From positions 3,116,501-3,180,500 of the forward strand of contig NZ_CP116304.1 of NCBI RefSeq assembly GCF_028010285.1: 64,000 nt of DNA. Direction: 5' to 3'. Positions 49,337 through 57,696 of the stretch are shown here, in pieces. Origin of the DNA: Pseudomonas sp. Q1-7. Its GTDB lineage: Bacteria > Pseudomonadota > Gammaproteobacteria > Pseudomonadales > Pseudomonadaceae. The notes below the pieces were generated by a model, which saw only the letters and a list, made by a program, of their open reading frames with translations, searched no databases and was not told the DNA's origin. The position numbers and the translations under genes are program-made. The first letter of the stretch is position 1; each line of letters starts with the position of its first letter.

Positions 49337-51229
49337 ATGCCCTCTAACCTGAAGTTCAGCCAAAAGATCCTGCTGGCCGCCTCGCTGGTGATGGTCGTGG
49401 CCTTCACCCTCTTCGTGCTGTTCAACGACTACCGCCAGCGACAGGCGCTGAACACCGACGTGCATGCGTCGCTGCAGGAAGTCGGCGGCCTGGCCACCCG
49501 CACGATCAAGACCTGGCTGGAAGGTCGCATCCAGTTGGTGGAGTCCCTGGCCCAGCAACTGTCCGCCAACGGCCAGCAGGGCGATCCGCTGACCGCCGCG
49601 CTGAACCTGCCGGTTTACGGCCAGCGCTTCCAGCTCTCTTATTTCGGCGGCGCCGACGGTGCCATGACCTCGGTGCCCGCCGGCAATCGCCCGGCCGACT
49701 ACGACCCGCGCGCCCGTGGCTGGTACCAGGCCGCCAGCGCGGCCCAGGGCAGCGCGCTCACCGAACCTTACATCGCCGCGTCTTCGCAGAAGCTGGTCAT
49801 CACCATCGCCACGCCGGTACGCCGTGACGGCCAGATGGTCGGCGTGGCCGGTGCCGACATGGACCTGGCGAGCATCGCCCAACTGCTGGACTCGCTGAAA
49901 TTCCAGGGCCATGGCCACGCCTTCCTGGTCAGCGCCCAGGGCAAGGTGCTGCTGCACCCGGACAACCGCTACATCCTCAAGGGCATCAACGAGCTGTACC
50001 CGCAGGACACCCCGAAGGTAGAAACCGGCGTCAGCGAAATCGAGGTGGACGGCAAGACCCAGTTCATCGCCTTCACCCCGCTGGAGGGCCTGCCCTCGGC
50101 CAACTGGTACGTCGCCCTGGTGCTCGACCAGGACGCCGCCTTCGCCATGCTCGACGAAGTGCGCACCTCGGCCATCATCGCCACGCTGATCGCGGTGATC
50201 GCCACCGTGCTGCTGCTGGGCATGCTGATCCGCCTGCTGATGCAGCCGCTGGACCAACTGGGACGCGCCATGCGCGAGATCGCCGAAGGCGACGGTGACC
50301 TGACCAAGCGCCTGACCGTGCATGCCCACGACGAATTCGGCGCCGTGGCCAAGTCTTTCAACCGCTTCGTCGAGCGGGTCCACGGCTCCATCCGCGAAGT
50401 GTCCTCGGCCACCCATCACGTCAACCAGGTGGCCAAGCTGGTGCTCAACGCCTCCAACTCGTCCATGAGCAATTCCGACGAGCAGGCCAACCGCACCAAC
50501 AGCGTGGCCGCGGCGATCAACGAACTGGGCGCCGCCGCCCAGGAAATCGCCCGCAACGCCGCCGACGCCTCGCACCAGGCCTCGTCCGCACGCACCCTGG
50601 CCGAAGACGGCCGCCAGGTGGTGGAGCGCACCATCCAGGCGATGAACGAGCTGTCCGGGAAGATCCGCGCCTCCTGCGGCAACATCGAGACCCTGAACAG
50701 CAAGACGGTGAACATCGGCCAGATCCTCGAAGTGATCAAAGGCATCTCCGAGCAGACCAACCTGCTGGCGCTCAACGCCGCCATCGAGGCCGCCCGCGCC
50801 GGGGAAGCCGGCCGCGGCTTCGCCGTGGTGGCCGACGAGGTGCGCAACCTGGCCCACCGCACCCAGGAATCGGCCCAGGAAATCCAGCAGATGATCGAGG
50901 AACTGCAGGTTGGCGCCCGCGAGGCGGTCAGCACCATGACCGAAAGCCAGCGTTACAGCGAGCAGAGCGTGGAGATCGCCAACCAGGCCGGCGAGCGCCT
51001 GGGCAGCGTAACCCAGCGCATCGGCGAGATCGACGGCATGAACCAGTCGGTGGCCACCGCCACCGAGGAACAGACCGCCGTGGTCGACTCGCTGAACATG
51101 GACATCACCGAGATCAACACCCTCAACCAGGAAGGCGTGGAAAACCTCCAGGCCACCCTGCGCGCCTGCGCCGACCTCGACCAGCAGGCGGCGAGATTGC
51201 AGCAGCTGGTGGGCAGTTTCCGTATCTGA
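49337..51229 (+). CDS. Methyl-accepting chemotaxis protein (dCache_1)
   Basis: A 630-residue chemoreceptor. Helix 1 (residues about 11-30), a periplasmic double Cache domain, helix 2 (about 278-298), HAMP ([20 protein letters not shown]) and the signalling domain with [20 protein letters not shown]. The ligand region has [12 protein letters not shown], the Y-x4-R-x-WY signature of amino-acid-binding dCache receptors, and [11 protein letters not shown], where the usual YxD reads YIA; the later GADMDL aspartate is kept. Ligand range may therefore differ from PctA-type receptors. The ATG at 49337 ([16 protein letters not shown]) is chosen at the normal receptor N-terminus; its ribosome-binding site is weak. 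Confidence 0.87.
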   Translation: MPSNLKFSQKILLAASLVMVVAFTLFVLFNDYRQRQALNTDVHASLQEVGGLATRTIKTWLEGRIQLVESLAQQLSANGQQGDPLTAALNLPVYGQRFQLSYFGGADGAMTSVPAGNRPADYDPRARGWYQAASAAQGSALTEPYIAASSQKLVITIATPVRRDGQMVGVAGADMDLASIAQLLDSLKFQGHGHAFLVSAQGKVLLHPDNRYILKGINELYPQDTPKVETGVSEIEVDGKTQFIAFTPLEGLPSANWYVALVLDQDAAFAMLDEVRTSAIIATLIAVIATVLLLGMLIRLLMQPLDQLGRAMREIAEGDGDLTKRLTVHAHDEFGAVAKSFNRFVERVHGSIREVSSATHHVNQVAKLVLNASNSSMSNSDEQANRTNSVAAAINELGAAAQEIARNAADASHQASSARTLAEDGRQVVERTIQAMNELSGKIRASCGNIETLNSKTVNIGQILEVIKGISEQTNLLALNAAIEAARAGEAGRGFAVVADEVRNLAHRTQESAQEIQQMIEELQVGAREAVSTMTESQRYSEQSVEIANQAGERLGSVTQRIGEIDGMNQSVATATEEQTAVVDSLNMDITEINTLNQEGVENLQATLRACADLDQQAARLQQLVGSFRI

Positions 51230-51262
51230 CGGGCCGACCGACGCCGGGCGGGGAGTCTTGCA

Positions 51263-51382
51263 GCGAACGCATTCGCGATGCAGGACGCAGTCCCGCCGTA
51301 GAGTGGATGACGCTCTTATCATCCACCAGCGATGCCCAGCCAAGCCTCGCCTGGTGGACCGATAAGGCGTGGTCCACCCTAC
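51263..51382. repeat. Composite multi-hairpin element (copy C)
   Basis: GCGAACGCATTCGC (51263-51276) and a GCAGGAC-GCA-GTCCCGC hairpin with one mismatch (51280-51296) correspond to half of the element family. It is joined to a second repeat: an outer 8/9-bp pair GTAGAGTGG / CCACCCTAC (51298-51382) enclosing GTGGATGA/TCATCCAC and GGTGGACC/GGTCCACC hairpins. It starts 34 bases after the receptor stop. Confidence 0.7.
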
Positions 51383-51411
51383 AAATGCCCCACCACTGCA
51401 ATCTGTATAAG

Positions 51412-51450
51412 CCCCTAAAACAAAGGAAGGCGCCCCAGGGCGCCTTCTTC
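51412..51450. terminator. Bidirectional terminator between receptor and I78 gene
   Basis: GAAGGCGCCC (51426-51435) and GGGCGCCTTC (51438-51447) form a perfect 10-bp stem. On the minus strand it is followed by CTTTGTTTT, giving a good terminator for the I78 gene; on the + strand by TTCATTC, weaker. Confidence 0.85.
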
Positions 51451-51470
51451 ATTCATGGCTACAACCAGCC

Positions 51471-51815
51471 TCAGCCGCAGCTGAACTGCTTCACCACACC
51501 CAGCTCATCGACATCGATGTTCAGGCGGCGGGAGTTGTAATCCATGGTGATCGGCTGGTGAGGGCGCAGCACACGGGCCATCTCGGCGCCGGACTGGCGC
51601 TTGGCCTGCTCCACCAGCGCGGTATCGGCATTCTTGCCCACCAGGGCGGCCAGGGCCTCACTGCTGCAGTTGCCGGTATACGACGGCGCGGCGGCGCTGG
51701 CGTTCGCCTCAGCGGCCGGGGTAGCGGTGGGCGCCGTGGGTTTGTCGGTCGAGCTGCAACCGGCCAGGAGCAGGCCGGCCAGGGCAAGACTGAGGGAAAT
51801 AGGCTTGAAGTACAT
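51471..51815 (-). CDS. I78-family peptidase inhibitor lipoprotein
   Basis: A 114-residue lipoprotein. The lipobox LAGC follows a hydrophobic signal (SLSLALAGLLLAGCSS), with a Thr/Pro/Ala-rich linker. The domain CSSEALAALVGKNADTALVEQAKRQSGA and RVLRPHQPITMDYNSRRLNIDVDE is the I78 inhibitor fold, whose members inhibit serine proteases. The ATG at 51815 is preceded by GAGGA on the minus strand; a longer in-frame reading upstream lacks any signal and is rejected. It is divergent from the pseudouridine synthase gene. It may protect the cell envelope from secreted proteases, an inference from location and family. Confidence 0.87.
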   Translation of the reverse strand: MYFKPISLSLALAGLLLAGCSSTDKPTAPTATPAAEANASAAAPSYTGNCSSEALAALVGKNADTALVEQAKRQSGAEMARVLRPHQPITMDYNSRRLNIDVDELGVVKQFSCG

Positions 51816-51987
51816 ACAAGGGTCCTCTTCTGAACAACGAATATCCTGGCGTGCGCCCGATGGGCCTTCCATCGCGGCGGGGCTCCTGCCCGCCGGCGCA
51901 CGGCCGGTGCATTCTATCCTCTGCCTTTGACTCGGGTCAGTCAGGTGCGGCCTAATGCCCCGCCCCTGCAATCTGCCGAAACACTCC

Positions 51988-52869
51988 ATGTCCCGCACAC
52001 CGAGCATCCGCCCCAGCACCCTCCACCTGCCCCAGGGCGACTGGCGCACCGTGCTGGATTGCCTCTGCGACCGCTTTCCCGCCATCTCCCGCGAGACCTG
52101 GGTGGAGCGCATGACCGCCGGCAAAGTGACCGATGGCCGAGGCAATCCGCTGGGGCCGGCGCATCCCTATCAGGTGGCACTGCGGGTGCATTACTTCCGC
52201 GAAGTGAAGGGCGAGAAGGCCATTCCCTTCGAAGAGCGCGTGCTGCATGTCGATGAACACCTGGTGGTCGCCGACAAGCCGCACTTCCTCCCCGTGATGC
52301 CGGCCGGCGAGTACGTCGAGGAAACCCTGCAGGCGCGCCTCACCCGGCGCCTGGGCAACCCGCACCTGGTGCCACTGCACCGCATCGACCGCCATACCGC
52401 CGGCCTGGTGCTGTTCTCCGCCAACCCGGCGAGCCGCAACACCTACCACGCGCTGTTCCGCGACCGTGAAATCCACAAGCGCTACGAGGCCATCGCCCCC
52501 GCCCTCCCCGGCCTGGACTTCCCCTTGCTGCGGGAAACCCGCCTGGACAAGGGCGAGCCCTTCTTTCGCATGCGCGAGGTGGCGGGCGAACCCAATACCC
52601 GCACACGCCTGGAAGTGCTGGAGAAGAACGGCGATCTCTGGCGCTACGCGCTGTACCCCATCACCGGCAAGCAGCACCAGTTGCGGGTACACCTGGCCGC
52701 CCTCGGCGCGCCCATCTGCAACGACGGCTTCTACCCCGACCTGACCGACAAGGGCGGCCCGGACGATTATCGGCGTCCCCTCAAGCTGCTGGCCCGCGAC
52801 CTCGCCTTCGACGATCCCATCAGCGGCGAAGCGCGCCGTTTCGAAAGCCAGCTCAGCCTCGACTGGTAG
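51988..52869 (+). CDS. RluA-family pseudouridine synthase
   Basis: A 293-residue RluA-type RNA pseudouridine synthase. The catalytic Asp is in PLHRIDRHTAGLVLF at about residue 134. VVADKPHFLPVMP and PITGKQHQLRVHLAALGAPICNDGFYP are the conserved KP and RxHQIRxH-type motifs. The N-terminal WVERMTAGKVTDGRG resembles a degenerate S4-like segment. Target RNA (rRNA or tRNA) cannot be deduced. The ATG at 51988 is preferred over an in-frame ATG 33 bases upstream, with an N-terminus MSRTPSIRPSTLHLPQ typical of the group. Confidence 0.88.
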   Translation: MSRTPSIRPSTLHLPQGDWRTVLDCLCDRFPAISRETWVERMTAGKVTDGRGNPLGPAHPYQVALRVHYFREVKGEKAIPFEERVLHVDEHLVVADKPHFLPVMPAGEYVEETLQARLTRRLGNPHLVPLHRIDRHTAGLVLFSANPASRNTYHALFRDREIHKRYEAIAPALPGLDFPLLRETRLDKGEPFFRMREVAGEPNTRTRLEVLEKNGDLWRYALYPITGKQHQLRVHLAALGAPICNDGFYPDLTDKGGPDDYRRPLKLLARDLAFDDPISGEARRFESQLSLDW

Positions 52870-52892
52870 CCGCCATGTATCACCGTGGCCAC

Positions 52893-52920
52893 TTGACGGC
52901 TAATATGAGGCCAATAATAT
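52893..52920 (+). promoter_or_regulatory. Candidate sigma-70 promoter of the lipoamide dehydrogenase gene
   Basis: TTGACG (52893-52898; 5/6), 16-base spacer and TAATAT (52915-52920; 4/6). The predicted start leaves a leader of about 95 bases. Confidence 0.45.
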
Positions 52921-53020
52921 TACGCACATAATTCACGTGGAGCCCGACCTGGCTGGAAGGCCGCCGGTTGTCCACTAGGCTTCTGCATTCCCCCTACCCA
53001 TTTCAAACCGAGGTGAACCC

Positions 53021-54421
53021 ATGAGCGCATACGACGTGGTGGTGATTGGCGGCGGTCCGGGCGGCTACAACGCGGCGATCAAGGCCGGCCAACTGGGCAT
53101 GAAGGTGGCCTGCGTCGAGGGCCGGGAAACCCTTGGCGGTACCTGCCTGAACGTCGGCTGCATGCCGTCCAAGGCCCTGCTCCACGCCTCCGAGCTGTAT
53201 GAAGCGGCCTCGGGCAAGGAGTTCGCCACCCTGGGCATCCAGGTGCAGCCGACACTCGACCTGGCGCAAATGATGAAGCAGAAGGCCGAGAGCGTGGCGG
53301 CGCTGACCAAGGGCATCGAATTCCTCTTCCGCAAGAACAAGGTGGAATGGGTCAAGGGCTGGGGACGCATCGAGGGCGCCGGCAAGGTCGTGGTGACCGC
53401 CGCCAACGGCCAGCAGCAGACCCTGGAAACCCGCAACATCGTCATCGCCACCGGCTCGGTGCCGACGCCACTGCCGGGTGTGACCATCGACAACCAGCGC
53501 ATCCTCGACTCCACCGGCGCCCTCTCCCTGCCGGAAGTGCCCAAGCACCTGGTGGTGATCGGCGCCGGGGTGATCGGCCTGGAACTCGGCTCGGTCTGGC
53601 GCCGCCTGGGCGCCCAGGTGACGGTGGTGGAATACCTCGGCCGCATCTGCCCCGGTCTGGACGATGAGACCGCCAAGACCCTGCAACGCACCCTCACCAA
53701 GCAAGGCATGAGCTTCAAGCTCAGCTCCAAGGTCACCAGCGCCAAGGCCGACAAGCTCGGCGTGGAGCTTTCCATCGAACCGGCCGCCGGCGGCCTGGCG
53801 GAAACCCTCAAGGCCGATTACGTGCTGGTCGCCATCGGCCGCAGCCCCTACACCGAGGGCCTGGGCCTGGAAAGCGTCGGCCTGGCCACCGGCCCGCGCG
53901 GCATGCTCGCCAACGAGCACCACCAGACCGGCGCGCCGGGGGTGTACGTGATCGGCGACGTCACCTCCGGACCGATGCTCGCGCACAAGGCCGAAGACGA
54001 AGCCATCGTCTGCATCGAGCGCATCGCCGGCCAGGCCGCCGAGGTGAACTACAACCTCATCCCCAGCGTGATCTACACCCGTCCGGAAGTGGCCAGCGTG
54101 GGCAAGAGCGAGGAACAACTGAAGGCCGAGGGCCGCGCCTACCGGGTCGGCAAGTTCCCCTTCACCGCCAACAGCCGGGCCAAGATCAACCACGAAACCG
54201 AAGGCTTCGTGAAGATCCTGGCGGACGAGCGCACGGACGAAGTGCTGGGCGTACACCTGATCGGGCCGAGCGTCAGCGAGATGATCGGCGAATACTGCGT
54301 GGCCATGGAGTTCTCCGCGTCGGCCGAGGACATCGCCCTCACCTGCCACCCCCACCCGACCCGCTCCGAAGCCCTGCGCCAGGCGGCGATGGATGTGCAC
54401 GGCAGCGCGATGCAGGCCTGA
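53021..54421 (+). CDS. lpdA: Dihydrolipoyl dehydrogenase (Lpd3-type)
   Basis: A 466-residue flavoprotein disulfide reductase, the E3 component that reoxidises dihydrolipoamide of 2-oxoacid dehydrogenase complexes using NAD. FAD site VVVIGGGPGGYNAAIKAGQLG, redox-active pair GGTCLNVGCMPSKALLH, NAD site LVVIGAGVIGLELGSVW, second FAD motif GVYVIGDVTSGPMLAHKA and catalytic HPHPTRSEA (His-Glu pair) are all intact. It stands alone, unlinked to E1/E2 genes, like the third Lpd isoenzyme of P. aeruginosa. GAGGTG precedes the ATG. Confidence 0.93.
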   Translation: MSAYDVVVIGGGPGGYNAAIKAGQLGMKVACVEGRETLGGTCLNVGCMPSKALLHASELYEAASGKEFATLGIQVQPTLDLAQMMKQKAESVAALTKGIEFLFRKNKVEWVKGWGRIEGAGKVVVTAANGQQQTLETRNIVIATGSVPTPLPGVTIDNQRILDSTGALSLPEVPKHLVVIGAGVIGLELGSVWRRLGAQVTVVEYLGRICPGLDDETAKTLQRTLTKQGMSFKLSSKVTSAKADKLGVELSIEPAAGGLAETLKADYVLVAIGRSPYTEGLGLESVGLATGPRGMLANEHHQTGAPGVYVIGDVTSGPMLAHKAEDEAIVCIERIAGQAAEVNYNLIPSVIYTRPEVASVGKSEEQLKAEGRAYRVGKFPFTANSRAKINHETEGFVKILADERTDEVLGVHLIGPSVSEMIGEYCVAMEFSASAEDIALTCHPHPTRSEALRQAAMDVHGSAMQA

Positions 54422-54433
54422 CGCCCCCGGCCA

Positions 54434-54471
54434 GCCGCCTCGCTCACCCCGCGACAGGCGAGCGAGGCGGC
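54434..54471. terminator. 12-bp hairpin at the convergent lpdA/lytic transglycosylase junction
   Basis: GCCGCCTCGCTC (54434-54445) pairs perfectly with GAGCGAGGCGGC (54460-54471) over a 14-base loop. It lies 12 bases after the lpdA stop and directly abuts the stop of the opposite gene, so it probably ends both transcripts although T-runs are short. Confidence 0.65.
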
Positions 54472-55992
54472 CTATTCAGGCTGCGCCGTGATCTGTTCGG
54501 CAGCGCGCAGCTTAGCCTCCCGCGCTTCCATGATCAGCCGATAGGCGATGTAGTACTTGTAGATGTTGCTGACGTAAGTCACGGTCTCCGCGCCGATTCG
54601 GTCGGCAGCGACGTACTCGACGTTATGGAACCAGACGTTCGGATCCAGCCCACGCTTGGCGGCTTCCGCGCGCAGTCGGGCCACCCTGGCGGGACCGGCG
54701 TTATACGACGCGAAAGTAAACAGCACCTTATCCAGCTCGGTCATCGGTTCGTCGCCGTAGTACCTGTCGATCATCAGGCGCATGTATTTGACCCCGGCTT
54801 CGATGTTCGGCTGGGTTCGCCGGATATCGCCGACTTTCAGTTCCCTGCCGGTGGCCGGCATGATCTGCATCACCCCGATGGCGCCCACAGGGCTGCGAAC
54901 GGACTGGTCGAGACGGGACTCCTGGTATCCCTGGGCCGCCATCAGCAGCCAGTCCACACTGTATTTGTCGCCGTATTCCTTGAAGAATCGCGTCAGTTCG
55001 AGGAACTTCCTGCGCTCCGCCGTGGATGCCGCGTCCTTGATGTACTTCGCGCTCTTCAGGTAGCGCAGCAGAATTATGTTGCCCGTCCTGGTGCCCGCTC
55101 CGTGGTGGGAGACGAAGTCATCGACGGCCGCTTTGAGTTGCGGGCTCCCCTTCCGTATTGCCCAGGCGATGGTGCCGCCCGTGCGTATGGCAATCCCGTC
55201 GTGGACCGTGACCTGGGGAAAGACCTGCTTCCAGAGGTCGGCCTTGTGCTTGTCCATGACGATGAGTGGAATCAGTCCGGCATTCAGCATCTCGACCAGA
55301 TCCTCGTCCTCCAACTCCTCCGGGGCCAACTTGAGCGTCACCTGGGGCCGATTTTCCGCGGCGAAGCGCTCGTTGAGCGCCACCAGGCTCTCGTAATAGC
55401 TGGAGGACTTGCGAACGAAGACCTCCTTGTCCGCAAGGTCGTCGATGCTCGTGACGGCGGGTGACGCGGGACCGGACAGGATCACTTCGCTGACATTGGT
55501 GTAAGCCGGCACGGAGAAGTCCACCAGCGCCTGCCTTTCGGGGGTTATGGTGAGATTGGCCGCCGCGATGTCGCCCCTCCCGGCAACCAGCGCCGGCAGA
55601 AGCTCATCCCTGCTGACCGGGATGAAAACCACGTGAACCTTGAGGTGGTTCTTCGCCTTCGACTTCGAGGGCGCCATCTTCTTGTTCAGCTCCTGCTCGA
55701 ACGCGGTGAACCAATCGTAGGTTGCACCGCGCTGAGTCCCCCGGTCGATGAAGTAAAAGGTTTTGCTGTAGATCGTGAGGACGCGAATGATCCGCCGCTT
55801 CTTCATCTCCTCGAGATCCCCCGTCCACGGCGTCTGGATCTCACCCGGGTCCACGGTGAGCATCTCCGAGGGTGAGTGCTCTTCAGCAGCGGAGGCCACA
55901 CCGCCGAACGAAGCCCAAAGAAGTGCCACCAGCCCCACAACGCACCGCCGCCGAGGCACCGAACCGAGAAGTCGCAGCGGCAGGTTGGGCAT
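54472..55992 (-). CDS. MltF-like lytic transglycosylase (SBP_bac_3 + SLT)
   Basis: A 506-residue exported protein. A hydrophobic signal (VVGLVALLWASFGGVASA) leads into an amino-acid-binding-type SBP_bac_3 domain (residues about 60-300; IRVLTIYSKTFYFIDRGTQRG, DIAAANLTITPERQALVDFS) and a C-terminal lytic transglycosylase domain with catalytic Glu in QESRLDQSVRSPVGAIG, then MQIMPATGRELKVG and FASYNAGPARVARLR. It resembles MltF but is not the main mltF copy, judging from its context. The ATG at 55992 has CGGAG upstream, better than an in-frame start 54 bases earlier. It cleaves peptidoglycan; the sensor-like domain may respond to muropeptides. Confidence 0.87.
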   Translation of the reverse strand: MPNLPLRLLGSVPRRRCVVGLVALLWASFGGVASAAEEHSPSEMLTVDPGEIQTPWTGDLEEMKKRRIIRVLTIYSKTFYFIDRGTQRGATYDWFTAFEQELNKKMAPSKSKAKNHLKVHVVFIPVSRDELLPALVAGRGDIAAANLTITPERQALVDFSVPAYTNVSEVILSGPASPAVTSIDDLADKEVFVRKSSSYYESLVALNERFAAENRPQVTLKLAPEELEDEDLVEMLNAGLIPLIVMDKHKADLWKQVFPQVTVHDGIAIRTGGTIAWAIRKGSPQLKAAVDDFVSHHGAGTRTGNIILLRYLKSAKYIKDAASTAERRKFLELTRFFKEYGDKYSVDWLLMAAQGYQESRLDQSVRSPVGAIGVMQIMPATGRELKVGDIRRTQPNIEAGVKYMRLMIDRYYGDEPMTELDKVLFTFASYNAGPARVARLRAEAAKRGLDPNVWFHNVEYVAADRIGAETVTYVSNIYKYYIAYRLIMEAREAKLRAAEQITAQPE

Positions 55993-56310
55993 GAACGCAC
56001 TCCGACTCTGTAGAGAACGGCGCCACGCCGGCGGTGATCGGCGCATCGCGCTGAGTCCTGGCGGTTGCGGGCATTCACGGTAGACACCGCGCCCCGCGGC
56101 AAGCCAGCCACCCGGCCCAACGCGCGCCTACCCAACGCCGGCCCGGTCCATCCAGTTTAGGTGCCCACGCCGGAACCGCGATGCCGCCCTGGGGAAGCGC
56201 CGGTTCTGCCTGCGACGCTTGCTGGCCGCAAGATCCATGGAAAAGCCTTTCGTAGGCTGGCGCTGAGCCTGCGAAGCCCAGCGATGCGCGGGCGACTCAC
56301 GTCGCGCCCT
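55993..56310 (-). other. Gap between the lytic transglycosylase and anti-sigma genes
   Basis: A 318-bp gap with no gene. It holds the promoter of the transglycosylase on the minus strand, not identifiable by eye, and one short genus-type repeat (56251-56284). The rest is featureless G+C-rich sequence. Confidence 0.5.
56251..56284. repeat. Short dispersed repeat
   Basis: The core CGTAGGCTGGCGCTGAGCC followed by TGCGAAGCCCAGCG is an imperfect dyad (GGCTGG-type arms around GAGC). I recall this kind of GTAGG...GCCCAACG element as common between Pseudomonas genes. It is unrelated in sequence to the multi-hairpin family above. Confidence 0.5.
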
Positions 56311-57054
56311 CTAGAACGCCAGCGCCCGCCCCAGCACCTCGCCGCGCGGGTCGCCTTCGCGGCTCACCAGCGCGTAGTTGTAGCCACCGCGCGACCAGTA
56401 CCGGGCCTCCAGTTCGCCGTCGCGGCGTTGGCCCTTGCGCACGCTCGGGTAGAGCGAGCCGGGCGCACGCAGGTAAAGGCTGACCCGCTGCCCCTGGCCA
56501 TCCTCGAACAGCAGCAAGGCTGCGGCGCCCTGCTCGGTGACCAGCCAGCGGCCACCCACCGGGGTGAAGCCGTAGGGGCTGAGGTCGGGAATCCGCGCCG
56601 CATGGCTGAAACGCTGATCCAGCCAGGCCTGCAATTCGCCCGGCTGGCGGGCCTGGATATCCACCACCGGGCTGGCGGCGAACAGCCGGTGTGCCTGCAG
56701 CGCGTCCTGCATCGGCGGGTTGGCCGCCAGCAGGCTCATGTCCCGCGCCTGCCAGCCACCCAGGCCACCGGCGCCCAGAGCGAGGATGAAGGAGGCTGCC
56801 AGGGCCAGGCGGCGCCGCTTGCGGGCGCGCAACGACGCGCGGATCGCCAGTGGATCGAGGCGCGGGTTGGCCGCCAGTCCCGGTCTGGCCAGCGCCGCGC
56901 GCAGCAGTTGGGCGTCCCGTCGCCAGCCGTCCACCTGGGCGGCAACCTCGGGGTTGGCCGCCAGGTAGGCCTCCACGGCCTGACGCTGCTCGGTATCGAG
57001 TTGGCCGTCGAGGTAGGCGTGCAGGTCGTCTTCGCTGGGATGGAATGCGTTCAT
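56311..57054 (-). CDS. Membrane anti-sigma factor
   Basis: A 247-residue protein. The N-terminal cytoplasmic domain (SEDDLHAYLDGQLDTEQRQAVEAYLAANPEVAAQVDGW) is the anti-sigma fold without the zinc HxxxCxxC motif. One membrane helix (about residues 82-101, LALAASFILALGAGGLGGW) is followed by a periplasmic domain ending in YWSRGGYNYALVSREGDPRGE. It should bind and inactivate the ECF sigma factor encoded just upstream, whose stop overlaps its start (ATGA). The signal is probably sensed in the periplasm, fitting the divergent catalase-like gene. Confidence 0.87.
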   Translation of the reverse strand: MNAFHPSEDDLHAYLDGQLDTEQRQAVEAYLAANPEVAAQVDGWRRDAQLLRAALARPGLAANPRLDPLAIRASLRARKRRRLALAASFILALGAGGLGGWQARDMSLLAANPPMQDALQAHRLFAASPVVDIQARQPGELQAWLDQRFSHAARIPDLSPYGFTPVGGRWLVTEQGAAALLLFEDGQGQRVSLYLRAPGSLYPSVRKGQRRDGELEARYWSRGGYNYALVSREGDPRGEVLGRALAF

Positions 57055-57557
57055 TTGAGTACCCGGAGCTGAGGGTTGGTCATTTCGCCCTCGGCCAGTT
57101 CGCGCAGCGCCTTGCGCGCGCGGGACAGCCTGGACATCACGGTGCCGATGGGAATGCCGAGCGTCTCGGCGGCCTCCTTGTAGCTGAGCCCTTCCACACT
57201 CACCAGCAGCAGAAGCGCACGCTGCTCCGGAGGCAGGCGACCGAAGGCCTGCAAGGTCGCCTGGTTGACCACCAGGTCCTCGGTGGACGGTGCCTCATCG
57301 CGGCGTCCGCCGAAGAGTTCCAGCAATCGCGCATGGCGGCGGGCGCGACGCTGGGCGTCGAGAAACTGCCGGTAGAGGATGGAAAACAGCCAGGCGCGCA
57401 GGTTGCCGTCACCCTTGCTGCTCCAGCGCGACAGCGCCCGCTCCAGGGTCGACTGGACCAGGTCGTCGGCGCTGCTGGCGTTGCGCGTCAGCCACAGCGC
57501 GAAGCGCCTCAGCCGCTGTAACAACGCCCGCAGTTCCTCGTCATCAATCATGTTCAT
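57051..57557 (-). CDS. ECF-family RNA polymerase sigma factor
   Basis: A 168-residue ECF sigma factor with region 2 (LLQRLRRFALWLTRNASSADDLVQSTLERALSRW and LRAWLFSILYRQFLDAQRRARRH) and region 4 (FGRLPPEQRALLLLVSVEGLSYKEAAETLGIPIGTVMSRLSRARKAL). The ATG at 57557 is chosen because the protein then starts at the normal region-2 boundary; a second ATG two codons later is equally possible. Further upstream starts would run into the divergent promoters. It very likely drives its own promoter and that of the divergent operon, both of which share the sequence GGGAAT-N16-CGTCTC. Confidence 0.9.
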   Translation of the reverse strand: MNMIDDEELRALLQRLRRFALWLTRNASSADDLVQSTLERALSRWSSKGDGNLRAWLFSILYRQFLDAQRRARRHARLLELFGGRRDEAPSTEDLVVNQATLQAFGRLPPEQRALLLLVSVEGLSYKEAAETLGIPIGTVMSRLSRARKALRELAEGEMTNPQLRVLK

Positions 57558-57596
57558 AGCCAGGTATGTGCCGCTCTTGCCTAAGGGTGCGACAGA

Positions 57597-57624
57597 GAGA
57601 CGCGCAACGCGGGATTTTATTCCC
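57597..57624 (-). promoter_or_regulatory. Autogenous ECF promoter of the sigma/anti-sigma operon
   Basis: On the minus strand: -35 GGGAAT (57624-57619), 16-base spacer, -10 CGTCTC (57602-57597). The predicted start is about 30-35 bases before the sigma gene ATG. Confidence 0.75.
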
Positions 57625-57637
57625 GGCCGGGAATAAA
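57616..57637. promoter_or_regulatory. 22-bp perfect palindrome holding both ECF -35 elements
   Basis: TTTATTCCCGG (57616-57626) followed immediately by its exact complement (57627-57637). Each half contains one GGGAAT -35 element, so the two divergent promoters are mirror images sharing one centre. Binding of sigma-RNA polymerase on one side should exclude or aid binding on the other. Confidence 0.9.
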
Positions 57638-57656
57638 GCCCCGGAACCTGCGTCTC
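57629..57656 (+). promoter_or_regulatory. ECF promoter of the catalase-like/cytochrome b operon
   Basis: -35 GGGAAT (57629-57634), 16-base spacer, -10 CGTCTC (57651-57656), identical in sequence and spacing to the promoter of the sigma gene. The start would be about 35 bases before the catalase-like ATG. Confidence 0.78.
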
Positions 57657-57696
57657 ACCGGCGCATGAACAGGGGCGGAATGCCCGGGAGTATCGC

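Noticed and set aside
56251-56284. Insertion-sequence end or attachment site
   Set aside because: There is no transposase, no direct repeat and no partner end nearby. It looks like a short dispersed intergenic repeat.
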